Assembly: GCA_018713055.1 (NCBI GenBank)
Contig: DVFW01000001.1
Span: 1-7,059 of the forward strand
Origin: Scatavimonas merdigallinarum
GTDB taxonomy: Bacteria > Bacillota > Clostridia > Oscillospirales > Acutalibacteraceae
Length of the DNA stretch: 7,059 nucleotides
Direction of reading: 5' to 3'
Shown: positions 1 to 6,175 of the stretch, piece by piece
Layout of the letters: every line of letters starts with the position of its first letter
Position numbering within the stretch: the first letter of the stretch is position 1
Program-made: the position numbers and the translations under genes
Notes under the pieces: generated by a model
The model's database searches: none
The model's input: the letters and a program-made list of their open reading frames with translations, nothing else
What the model was told of the DNA's origin: nothing

Positions 1-213
1 GTCTATTTCTTTCTGTTTCTTTTCTTTTTTGGCAGCGCATCGATTGCTTTTTTATCATCCGTACGCGACGATCGTATTATAAAGCGGTTATTAAAAAAAA
101 GGAAAGACAATAGGGAAGGCGTCCAGTATACTTATAAAAATCCAGAGCTTCTGTACCTGCCGCGCCATACCGAGCAGGAGCTGGCGGTTAAAAAATTTAA
201 AGGAGCCTCATAA
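1..213 (+). CDS. C-terminal part of an unidentified membrane protein
   Basis: Frame 1 is open from the first base to TAA at 211-213 and gives the last 70 residues of a protein whose start lies outside the window. Residues 1-20 are almost wholly hydrophobic (many Phe and Leu, then GSASIAFLSS), which reads as a final transmembrane helix. It is followed by a strongly basic stretch (KRLLKKRKDNR) and a polar tail ending KKFKGAS. By the positive-inside rule the tail should be cytoplasmic. The family cannot be named from this fragment. No strong terminator follows directly; the inverted repeat at 321-344 could serve as one. The open frame, the codon use and the membrane-helix-plus-basic-tail pattern make it a real gene end rather than a chance ORF. 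Confidence 0.7.
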   Translation, partial: VYFFLFLFFFGSASIAFLSSVRDDRIIKRLLKKRKDNREGVQYTYKNPELLYLPRHTEQELAVKKFKGAS

Positions 214-319
214 GAATTATAAGAAACAGGCGTGCATTGTTCCTTTTTTGGCACAGCAGGATTTATTTTTGAAAAAACAAAGAAAATTACTTGCCTTTCC
301 ATTGAAAAACAGGTATTTT

Positions 320-344
320 TATAATAGAACAAACGTTCTATTAT
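320..344 (+). promoter_or_regulatory. LexA (SOS) box within a 10-bp inverted repeat, overlapping a -10
   Basis: ATAATAGAAC (321-330) and GTTCTATTAT (335-344) form a perfect 10-bp inverted repeat around AAAC. Its core GAAC-AAAC-GTTC fits the Firmicute LexA/DinR core GAAC-N4-GTTC, and the AAAC spacer also fits the RNRY preference. A perfect TATAAT lies at 320-325, so a repressor bound at 327-340 would cover the start of transcription of the gene at 383. No convincing -35 exists at 17 bp; TTGAAA at 302-307 is only 12 bp away. The same repeat could instead act as a weak AT-rich terminator for the upstream gene, since TTTT follows it. The LexA reading is preferred because of exact core and spacing. 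Confidence 0.55.
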
Positions 345-382
345 TTTGCAAAGCTTAAAAAAGAAAATAAAGAGGGATTGGG

Positions 383-964
383 ATGGAAAGCAAGAGTATA
401 GTATACATGTATGAAATAGAAGGCAGGATTTTCCATGCAAACTATGCGTACGAAGAGAGAGGTCGCCTTATACTGGGCAGAGCGTTTGCTTTTTCTAAGA
501 TTTATTTATTTTGTGAAAAATATTCTCTTGACTCTGGGAAGACGGGTTACCGTTTGTGCGACGGAAGAAGTCTGCATTTATATGAAAAGGAATACAAGCC
601 GATAGAGCAGATTTACCACTATCGCAGCTTTACAGATCTTTTACTGCCACAGATATGTAAAATGGTCAATGGCTGCTTGGTTTTACAACTGCATCGGGCG
701 CAGCTTACACGCAAAGTAGAAGAAAAGTTGTGCAGGCTCTTTTTTTCGCAGTTATTAGGTGGATTGCCCAATACACAGCAAGCAAGAACCCTGTATTTTG
801 CTGTAGAAAATAAGATCTTATATTGTGGATTGTTTGGGCTGGATTCAAACTGTGTTTTAACAGAAATCGAATATTACGACCCGCAAAATGCAGCATATAA
901 AGCAAAAAAGAATAGGGAACAGACGTATTGTACTGTTTTGCAAATTCTAAAACAGAAGAATTGA
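383..964 (+). CDS. Orphan 193-residue protein, possibly SOS-regulated
   Basis: The start ATG at 383 has an AGAGGG ribosome-binding site at 371-376, 6 nt upstream, and the frame runs to TGA at 962-964. The product is about 193 residues, basic and rich in Tyr, Leu and Lys, with six or more Cys scattered singly and no CxxC metal site. There is no signal peptide and no long membrane helix, so it is probably cytoplasmic. I do not recognise the family. Residues about 85-125 (from QICKMVNGCLV through the KVEEKLCRLFF segment) look amphipathic and helical; about 135-170 alternate like beta-strands. It lies directly downstream of a LexA-type box, which suggests DNA-damage control. Its last codons overlap the -35 of the promoter for the next gene, so the two are adjacent and co-oriented but can be transcribed separately. 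Confidence 0.7.
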   Translation: MESKSIVYMYEIEGRIFHANYAYEERGRLILGRAFAFSKIYLFCEKYSLDSGKTGYRLCDGRSLHLYEKEYKPIEQIYHYRSFTDLLLPQICKMVNGCLVLQLHRAQLTRKVEEKLCRLFFSQLLGGLPNTQQARTLYFAVENKILYCGLFGLDSNCVLTEIEYYDPQNAAYKAKKNREQTYCTVLQILKQKN

Positions 965-989
965 CAAGTTCGAACTTATGTGTTAGTAT
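961..989 (+). promoter_or_regulatory. Extended -10 promoter with palindromic operator in the spacer
   Basis: A consensus -35 TTGACA (961-966) is followed after exactly 17 bp by TAGTAT (984-989), preceded by the extended -10 dinucleotide TG at 981-982. The perfect 12-bp palindrome AAGTTCGAACTT occupies 966-977, between the two elements, where a bound repressor would block RNA polymerase. Overlapping it, CGAACTTATGTGTT (971-984) keeps one perfect LexA half-site and a degraded second half. Transcription should start near 996, which places the GTG at 1030 behind a leader of about 34 nt. The promoter straddles the stop codon of the upstream gene. Confidence 0.6.
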
Positions 990-1029
990 GAGGCTGCATA
1001 AATCCGATGCGGGAAAGAAGGCGGCCAGC

Positions 1030-1959
1030 GTGACATATCAGGCGTTTATAAAAGATTGCTTTCAGGAAGATAACTCTTTTGCAGTAAAGGAAAAATATCT
1101 GCAGGATTTTGCCTGCTTTGTGCCAGATACAGAGAATGCAGCATCTGTCAAGTGTTTAACAAAAGAAGATTTTATACGTTTTTTTCGTGAGCAGCGGGGA
1201 GGATTCAGCTGCGCTGCTTTTCGTAAAAACAGACGTTTGCTTGAAAATCTGTTTTTGCTGTTTTGTCAGTATGGCATTGCGGAAAAATCCCAGGTGGAGC
1301 AGGTCCGTTCCGTTGTGTATAGCGACATTGCTTCTGCTTACGATAACATTTATAAATTTTATTTTAAAGATCTAGAAGAGCTGGACACTTTTTTATACAC
1401 GCTTCGCTTTGATATTGACCCGCTGGGAACGGCCGATCTGCTGGATTTCAGGGCACTGCTTTACCTGCTTTGGTATGGGGTTGATACAAAGGACCTGATT
1501 CATATTAAGAAAGAAGATTTACACCCTGATGATTGCAGTGTGTTTCTGCACAGGACAAACCGGTTTATTTATTTTGACAAGGAGCCGTTTGCTCTGCTTT
1601 GCCGCCATGCACAGGCGGAAGGAAAAGTAGATAAAATGGGGAAGAGGTACAACTATATTACATCGGACTATCTGATGCGTTCCAAGTTTAATGTGCAGCT
1701 AACGGCAAATGCTTTAGCGCAGCAGATTACCTGGATCAACCATTTTGCAAAAAAATATCATAAAGTGCTTCAAATTAATAAAATCAGGATCAACGGCAAA
1801 TTTGTCAGAATCTACACCCAAAAGAAAGCAATCCTGCAGCAAAGACCAACGGCAAACGCTGAAGCTGAGGCTATCAAAGCGGTAAATGGTGATAATGGCT
1901 ATTCTCTGCGCGAATTTAAAAAGATGTATTTGATGTGGGAAGGTTTTTTTTATTCGTAA
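1030..1959 (+). CDS. Catalytically degenerate tyrosine-recombinase-fold protein, MrpR-like repressor candidate
   Basis: The protein has a SAM-like core-binding region (residues about 1-85, including FIRFFREQRGG and RRLLENLFLLFCQYGI), then a catalytic-like domain (about 115-309). The helix RALLYLLWYGVDTKDLIHIK matches the box I helix of phage integrases, but the catalytic Arg expected after Gly is Asp (residue 152). No HxxR box II or catalytic Tyr in normal context is visible; KIRINGKFVRIYTQ sits where box II would be. A recombinase fold without catalytic residues is known in the SPbeta MrpR (YopR) repressor, so DNA binding without recombination is the likely role. GTG 1030 is chosen because AAGAAGG (1015-1021) is 8 nt upstream and the promoter at 961-989 would lie inside the gene if TTG 928 or ATG 988 were used. 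ATG 988 has no RBS. Family assignment is from pattern memory, not a search. Confidence 0.65.
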   Translation: MTYQAFIKDCFQEDNSFAVKEKYLQDFACFVPDTENAASVKCLTKEDFIRFFREQRGGFSCAAFRKNRRLLENLFLLFCQYGIAEKSQVEQVRSVVYSDIASAYDNIYKFYFKDLEELDTFLYTLRFDIDPLGTADLLDFRALLYLLWYGVDTKDLIHIKKEDLHPDDCSVFLHRTNRFIYFDKEPFALLCRHAQAEGKVDKMGKRYNYITSDYLMRSKFNVQLTANALAQQITWINHFAKKYHKVLQINKIRINGKFVRIYTQKKAILQQRPTANAEAEAIKAVNGDNGYSLREFKKMYLMWEGFFYS

Positions 1960-2025
1960 AAAATAAGTATACCGTTGTTGTATTGTACTGGTTACGTTTT
2001 TTACAGATATTTTTACGGTATTTAC

Positions 2026-2056
2026 GAAAAAGCGCACAGCCAACGGCTGTGCGCTT
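2026..2056 (-). terminator. Intrinsic terminator of hppA
   Basis: AAGCGCACAGCC (2030-2041) and GGCTGTGCGCTT (2045-2056) form a perfect 12-bp GC-rich stem with a 3-nt loop. Read on the minus strand, the stem is followed by a T-run (complement of A 2027-2031), and it lies about 50 nt past the hppA stop. On the plus strand only TTAACTT follows, so it is at best a weak terminator for the convergent gene ending at 1959. Confidence 0.9.
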
Positions 2057-2103
2057 AACTTACTATACAGCATGCCTTTATCCGCTGCTTGCAGCAGCAA
2101 TTC

Positions 2104-4206
2104 TTAGAAAAGATGGTATGAAACAATTACGCTAGCAAAAACAATGGCTACCATGGAAAGCAGCTTGATTAAAATATTTATAGAAGGGCCGGACGTATCT
2201 TTAAAAGGATCGCCAACAGTATCACCCACAACGGCCGCTTTATGCGCGTCGCTGCCTTTTCCGCCGTGCGCGCCGCCTTCAATATGTTTTTTTGCGTTAT
2301 CCCATGCTCCGCCGGAATTTGCCATCATAACCGCAAGGATAAAGCCGGAAACGGTCGCGCCGCCAAGCATACCGCAAATGCCGTTTACGCCAAGGATCAG
2401 ACCGACAATAATAGGGGAGATAACCGCAATAATTGCAGGCAGGAGCATTTCTTTTTGTGCCGATTTTGTGCAAATATCTACGCAGGAAGCATAATCCGGC
2501 TCTCTTTTTCCTTCCATTAAGCCTTTTATTTGCTTAAATTGCCGGCGAACCTCTACAACAATGCTCTGTGCAGCCCGGCCTACAGCGTCCATGGTAAGAG
2601 CCGCAAAAAGAAACGGCAACATTCCGCCGACAAACAGACCGATCAATACAGGTGGGTTGACCAGGCTTAGTTCAAACTGGAAATTCGGATCAATAATCTG
2701 AACCTCGGCAATGAAGGAAGCAATTAAGGCAAGCGCTGTCAAAGCTGCGGAGCCAATAGCAAATCCCTTACCGGTGGCAGCAGTTGTGTTGCCCAGGGAA
2801 TCCAGCGCGTCGGTGCGCTTGCGGACGTCTTCTCCCAATCCGGACATTTCGGCAATTCCACCGGCATTGTCTGCAACGGGGCCATATGCGTCTGTTGCAA
2901 GAGTAATGCCCAGGGTGGAGAGCATACCAACGGCCGATAGGCCAACGCCGTAAAGACCCTGGTTGAAAGAAGCGTCGCCAATTCCGCCGCTGCCGCCGGA
3001 AACACTGTAGCTTACCAGTACGGAAATACCTACAATGATAACAGGTAAAACAGTAGACAGCATACCAAGGGATAAGCCACCGATAATAATAGTGGCCGGG
3101 CCGGTAAGAGCGGTTTTTGCAAGCTTTCGTGTGGGTTTGTATGTATCAGAAGTAAAATATTCTGTTGTAACGCCAATTAGAATACCGGCGACCAGACCGC
3201 AGAGAATGGCAATATAAAACCCTATTTTGTCTGCACCAAGACCAAAATAAATTAACGGAAAAGCTACGATTGCAATAATCAGGCTGCTGATCCATGTCCC
3301 GCGGCGCAGCGCAAAAAGGAGGTTCTTTTGCGAGGCGCCCTCTTTTGTTCTGACGAAAAACGTGCCGATAATCGAAGCAAGAATCCCGATCGCCGCCATG
3401 ACCATTGGGATTGTAACCCCCTCAAAGCCAAGGCCGGCTGCAACGGCCAGTGCTGCAGTTGATATAATAGAGCCTACATAGGATTCATATAAATCTGCAC
3501 CCATACCTGCAACATCGCCTACGTTATCGCCTACGTTATCGGCAATAACAGCAGGATTCCTTGGGTCATCTTCCGGAATCCCAACCTCAACCTTACCGAC
3601 AAGGTCGGCGCCCACATCCGCAGCTTTTGTGAAAATACCGCCGCCTACACGGGCAAACAACGCCATGGAAGAGGCCCCCATACCAAAGGTAAGCATCGCA
3701 GAAGTAATGGACTGGATTTGCTCAGCTTCCGGCAAAGCGCGGAAAACCCATTTCAGGAAGAAATACCAAAAAGAAATATCTACAAGCCCCAGACCGACAA
3801 CAACAAAGCCCATAACGGCGCCGGAAGAAAACGCTATCTTTAAACCGGCATTCAAGCTGTTTTGCGCTGCATTTGCTGTGCGGGAGTTGGCGGCAGTTGC
3901 AATTTTCATACCGATAAATCCGGAAAGGCCAGAAAAAAATCCGCCCGTTAAAAAAGCAAAAGGAACAAACATGGTAAGAAAACCGTTAAAGGCCAGGATA
4001 AGAAGAATAACGAAGATTACGGCAAAGAAAATACTTACGCCGATGTATTGCCGTTTTAAATAAGCGTTTGCACCTTTGCGCACTGCACGGGAAATTTTCA
4101 TCATAAGGCTGTTGCCTTCCGGGGTTTTCAGGACTCTGCGCGCCAGATACAAAGCATAGAGCAAAGCGATAATTGCACCGGCAGGCGCTAAGATGGTCAA
4201 ATCCAT
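2104..4206 (-). CDS. hppA: K+-dependent membrane-bound ion-pumping pyrophosphatase
   Basis: This integral membrane enzyme hydrolyses pyrophosphate to phosphate and uses the energy to pump H+ or Na+ out of the cell. At 700 residues it has the usual family length and about 16 hydrophobic segments. The signature ADVGADLVGKVE is at 196-207. The Mg-PPi binding stretch with PEDDPRNPAVIADNVGDNVGD is at about 211-231. The C-terminal Asp/Lys-rich motif DAHKAAVVGDTVGDPFKDTS is at 653-672. In GNTTAATGKG (472-481) Ala476 and Gly479 stand where K+-independent enzymes carry Lys and Thr, so it should need K+. DLYES (238-242) supplies the Asp and Glu of the ion gate seen in Na+-pumping homologues, but Na+ versus H+ cannot be settled by eye. 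The ATG has AGGAGG 8 nt upstream (4215-4220). It is monocistronic, with its own promoter and terminator. Confidence 0.97.
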   Translation of the reverse strand: MDLTILAPAGAIIALLYALYLARRVLKTPEGNSLMMKISRAVRKGANAYLKRQYIGVSIFFAVIFVILLILAFNGFLTMFVPFAFLTGGFFSGLSGFIGMKIATAANSRTANAAQNSLNAGLKIAFSSGAVMGFVVVGLGLVDISFWYFFLKWVFRALPEAEQIQSITSAMLTFGMGASSMALFARVGGGIFTKAADVGADLVGKVEVGIPEDDPRNPAVIADNVGDNVGDVAGMGADLYESYVGSIISTAALAVAAGLGFEGVTIPMVMAAIGILASIIGTFFVRTKEGASQKNLLFALRRGTWISSLIIAIVAFPLIYFGLGADKIGFYIAILCGLVAGILIGVTTEYFTSDTYKPTRKLAKTALTGPATIIIGGLSLGMLSTVLPVIIVGISVLVSYSVSGGSGGIGDASFNQGLYGVGLSAVGMLSTLGITLATDAYGPVADNAGGIAEMSGLGEDVRKRTDALDSLGNTTAATGKGFAIGSAALTALALIASFIAEVQIIDPNFQFELSLVNPPVLIGLFVGGMLPFLFAALTMDAVGRAAQSIVVEVRRQFKQIKGLMEGKREPDYASCVDICTKSAQKEMLLPAIIAVISPIIVGLILGVNGICGMLGGATVSGFILAVMMANSGGAWDNAKKHIEGGAHGGKGSDAHKAAVVGDTVGDPFKDTSGPSINILIKLLSMVAIVFASVIVSYHLF

Positions 4207-4238
4207 TTTGAATTCCTCCTTTGTAACACTTTAAATTA

Positions 4239-4266
4239 AGCATAGCACAAATCGCATTTTTTTCAA
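4239..4266 (-). promoter_or_regulatory. hppA promoter
   Basis: On the minus strand, TTGAAA (4266-4261) is separated by 16 bp from TATGCT (4244-4239), which is preceded by TG one base upstream (extended -10). Transcription would start near 4232, leaving a leader of about 25 nt that holds the AGGAGG site of hppA. Confidence 0.65.
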
Positions 4267-4399
4267 TAGAATTTTTAAAATAAATTTAAAAAGATAAAAA
4301 AAATTAGTTGTTATAACGAAATTTGTAGAATGCACATACAATTTGCGTTTGCGTAATGGACATCGCTTTTCTTGTGCAGCGGACAAAAAAACGTACAAT

Positions 4400-4415
4400 T
4401 GCAAATAAATTTGCA
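4400..4415. repeat. Inverted repeat in the hppA/DUF6774 intergenic region
   Basis: TGCAAAT and ATTTGCA face each other around AA, a 16-bp near-continuous palindrome. Related TTTGCRT words occur at about 4341-4353 (TTTGCGTTTGCG) and, inverted, near 4462-4472. The site lies between two divergent genes, about 135 bp upstream of hppA's -35 and about 83 bp upstream of the ATG at 4498, where a regulator could act on either. It could also be chance in AT-rich DNA. Confidence 0.3.
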
Positions 4416-4497
4416 TACAAGACATGCCTAATCTGAATGTCCTCAATATCTGCGCCATATGTGCAAATGCTGCATACACTGAATATGGGGTGATTTA

Positions 4498-4683
4498 ATG
4501 AATGCATGTGAACTAACCATGAGCGTAACGGCGCTCGCCAATTCTATCGCCTGTCAGTTATCTGATGCAAACCTTGCTCTTGCAGCGGCTGTGCTTACAC
4601 AATTGGGAGACACTTTGGCGACAATTTCTACGCAGCGTTCCCTTTGCAGCGAAAAGATCCATACAAAAAAACCGGCTGGATAA
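4498..4683 (+). CDS. Small DUF6774-like protein
   Basis: This is a 61-residue protein starting MNACELTMSVTALANSIAC, followed by LSDANLALAAAVLTQLGDTL (about residues 21-40) and a polar, basic tail ending KKPAG. The pattern of a short Cys-containing N-terminal helix, an Asn/Asp turn, then an Ala/Leu-rich helix ending in QLGDTLATI agrees with what I remember of DUF6774, a family of very small Clostridia proteins of unknown function. GGGGTG (4487-4492) lies 5 nt before the ATG. The helices are amphipathic rather than clearly membrane spanning. It is transcribed divergently from hppA and stands alone. No function should be inferred. The family name is given from memory with moderate certainty; that it is a real gene is fairly secure. 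Confidence 0.7.
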   Translation: MNACELTMSVTALANSIACQLSDANLALAAAVLTQLGDTLATISTQRSLCSEKIHTKKPAG

Positions 4684-5055
4684 AGGTCGTAAGGCGCGGT
4701 CGCAATTGCAGGGGAAGGCATTTTTTGAGCATAGCGCCCAATATCTTGTTATATTCCCAAACTTATAGGAAGACTTTTCCAAAGAAATTTTAACAAAAAT
4801 TTTTTAATGTTGCATGCTGCATATTTTTCCACCCGGAGAACCCCAAAATACTTTTGCCATGCTTTACGGTCAGGTTATGCTTATGTATGGTCTTAAAACA
4901 TTCGTTACATGTTCTACCAAAAAAAGAACAAACACGCGAAAATTGTCTGAATGCCATTTTTGCGTTCCAAATTCCGGTCTTTGATCAATTGCAAAATAAA
5001 TGCCGCTCCGGCTTTATGTAATATTGGCTGCCTGGCGTTTGCCGCCTCCCAGCTG
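4684..5055. other. Gene-free gap between convergent genes
   Basis: No ORF with a start site and coding character is seen on either strand. The region is AT-rich and contains a 6-bp inverted repeat TGTTCT/AGAACA with a 9-nt loop (4910-4930), a word CAATTGCAAAATAAATG (4986-5002) that resembles 4397-4410 in the other gap, and a weak hairpin near 5002-5012. It may hold the ends of the two converging transcripts; nothing else is supported. Confidence 0.5.
4991..5015 (-). terminator. Weak terminator candidate for the 128-residue gene
   Basis: GCCG-CTC-CGGC (5002-5012) is a short 4-bp stem. Read on the minus strand it is followed by ATTTATTTTG, a broken T-run. It lies about 45 nt beyond the stop of the gene at 5056-5442. 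The stem is short, so the call is tentative. Confidence 0.3.
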
Positions 5056-5442
5056 TTAAAGCGCTAATTTCACGCTGTCGCTGCTGGAAGCACGTTCCAG
5101 CAGATCCTGCCAAACGTCATCCCCAAGTTCTATTTGAAAGAATTCCTGATGCTCCTGGCTCATGCGCAGAGGATATATCGTGACACTCTTATCGTCCACC
5201 TGAGCGATAAGAGTACTTTCCTGTTCCTCACGAGCCGCCGCTTCCTTCATAGTCAGCCCGACCAGAATGTCGTATTCATAGGGAAGCGCCTCTGGAAACC
5301 CTAACTGAGCTTCGGCAAGAAAGCTGTCCGCCTCAAGTGCAGTTATTTCAGGACAGGGAATATAATTGGAACACTGCCCGTCTTCAAGAATCACCGCCAC
5401 CATATCGTTATTCTTATCCTCATAGATCTTCGCTGTGATCAT
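5056..5442 (-). CDS. Unrecognised acidic 128-residue protein
   Basis: The ATG (5440-5442) is preceded by GGGAGG with 8 nt spacing, and a consensus-like promoter lies just upstream, so this is a real gene. The product is a soluble, strongly acidic protein without signal peptide or membrane helix. The N-terminus MITAKIYEDKNNDMVAVILE and the following Cys pair in GQCSNYIPCPEIT look like beta-strands with two cysteines five residues apart. A Glu/Ala-rich middle follows (about 36-75), then a second beta-like part (STLIAQVDDKSVTIYPL, about 76-92) and a helical end with WQDLLERA. I do not recognise the family and give no function. It is monocistronic, and its upstream neighbour is a decayed regulator gene. 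Confidence 0.8.
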   Translation of the reverse strand: MITAKIYEDKNNDMVAVILEDGQCSNYIPCPEITALEADSFLAEAQLGFPEALPYEYDILVGLTMKEAAAREEQESTLIAQVDDKSVTIYPLRMSQEHQEFFQIELGDDVWQDLLERASSSDSVKLAL

Positions 5443-5468
5443 TGCTGTTACCTCCCTTGTTTTTTTAG

Positions 5469-5497
5469 ATTATAGCATACATAAACGTAACAGTAAA
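5469..5497 (-). promoter_or_regulatory. Promoter of the 128-residue gene
   Basis: On the minus strand a perfect TATAAT (5474-5469), preceded by TG one base upstream, is paired at 17 bp with TTTACT (5497-5492), which matches four of six -35 positions. It lies about 26 nt before the start codon at 5442. Confidence 0.7.
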
Positions 5498-5514
5498 AGT
5501 TTTCTGGGGATCGG

Positions 5515-5533
5515 AGCCCGGCAAAAGCGGGCT
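5515..5533 (-). terminator. Hairpin just after the AraC remnant
   Basis: AGCCCG (5515-5520) and CGGGCT (5528-5533) form a 6-bp GC-rich stem with a 7-nt loop, 5 nt beyond the minus-strand stop at 5538. Its position suits a terminator of the former gene, but no T-run follows on the minus strand, so function is doubtful. Confidence 0.35.
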
Positions 5534-5537
5534 GCGT

Positions 5538-5954
5538 TTACTTTGAAAAAGAAAACACCATCAGCAACGATACGAAGTCTGCGACAACGTGGGAAGCGTT
5601 GATCAAAAAGATACCCGCAAAGTGCTCTTTACCGAAAAAGGTTGGCAGCGCAACAAGCGTAATCTCTCCTGTAGAAAAGAAGCTCGACGACGTGGAAACA
5701 GGCAGAAAATAATCCGTTGCGTTGTACCTCAAAAAAATCAGCTTTTGCGCCGGGCGTTCTACTGCCGAAACCGTAACAGTTCTTGACACTTTCCCCGTTT
5801 CCATTGGGGCTATACCTTCTTTCAATGTATAGTGGGCTTCGATGGGATGGGGAGTAAACCAATTCACTGGAGGCGTTTCATGTTGATATTTCTGAGGCGT
5901 AATGCCGAACTGCCGAAAAACAATTTTCGACAGGTTTCTCCGCGTGGGTTTGCA
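5538..5954 (-). pseudogene. Remnant of an AraC-type transcription regulator with GyrI-like effector domain
   Basis: The minus frame is open from 5954 (preceded by TAG) to TAA at 5540-5538 but has no credible start. It reads FRQFGITPQKYQ, the hallmark end of an AraC/XylS HTH domain. A linker NWFTPHPIEAHYTLKE follows, then VTVSAVERPAQKLIFLRYNATDYF, the opening of the effector-binding (GyrI-like) domain often fused to AraC HTHs in Clostridia. After that the match is lost. The frame continues with GEITLVALPTFFGKEHFAGIF and a hydrophobic stretch that looks more like part of a membrane transporter, possibly from another gene. Most of the HTH domain and nearly the whole effector domain are missing, and the 5' break coincides with the start of the hairpin-rich block. 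A GTG at 5867 opens a 109-residue frame but lacks an RBS. Decay by insertion and deletion is the best reading. Confidence 0.6.
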
Positions 5955-5957
5955 CTA

Positions 5958-6175
5958 AAAAAGATACCTGCAAATGACCGTAGTACTAACCCGCAAAAAA
6001 TTGCTAGCAAGCCGAAGCGTCGTGAGCGCGCTTGCAAGCGAACAGCGTAGGCGCAGCGTGATTTTTTGCGGAAAAGGAGGAACCGTGAAGCGGGTGACCG
6101 ATTTTTTATTCCATAAAAAATCGGAACGAGCGTAACTCGTTCCGACGTGGGTCCACGTTACAAAATAGATACCTG
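5958..6175. repeat. Hairpin-rich block flanked by a 9-bp direct repeat
   Basis: AGATACCTG occurs at 5962-5970 and 6167-6175. Between the copies are several inverted repeats. An 11-bp stem pairs CCGCAAAAAAT (5991-6001) with ATTTTTTGCGG (6061-6071). Inside it are TTGCTAGCAA (6001-6010) and CGCTTGCAAGCG (6029-6040). A 12-bp stem pairs CCGATTTTTTAT (6098-6109) with ATAAAAAATCGG (6113-6124). A 10-bp stem pairs TCGGAACGAG (6121-6130) with CTCGTTCCGA (6136-6145). Finally ACGTGG/CCACGT lies at 6145-6158. The second and third large stems share 6121-6124 and so cannot both form fully. No coding sense is seen. It could be a small non-autonomous repeat with target duplication, a structured RNA, or a dispersed extragenic repeat. 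Confidence 0.5.

Noticed and set aside
225..247. Possible terminator of the first gene (AACA/TGTT followed by TTTTTT)
   Set aside because: The stem has only about four consecutive pairs; too weak to annotate.
132..440. Minus-strand frame of about 100 residues overlapping the first two genes
   Set aside because: It runs across a gene end, the LexA-type box and a gene start on the other strand, has no RBS and a Phe/Ser-rich sequence typical of a reverse-complement shadow.
2242..4063. Several plus-strand frames rich in Pro, Ala and Ile
   Set aside because: They are antisense shadows of hppA, whose product is unmistakable.
4231..4507. Minus-strand frames in the hppA upstream gap
   Set aside because: They have no RBS and overlap the hppA promoter and the divergent gene start.
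5880..6050. Plus-strand frame starting MLIFLRRNAEL with GGAGG upstream
   Set aside because: Its first half is antisense to the clear AraC-type HTH end and the GGAGG is the complement of that gene's CCT CCA codons; the rest runs into the hairpin block and gives a random basic tail.
5958..6175. CRISPR array
   Set aside because: The repeats are inverted and of different sequence, without regular direct repeats and spacers.
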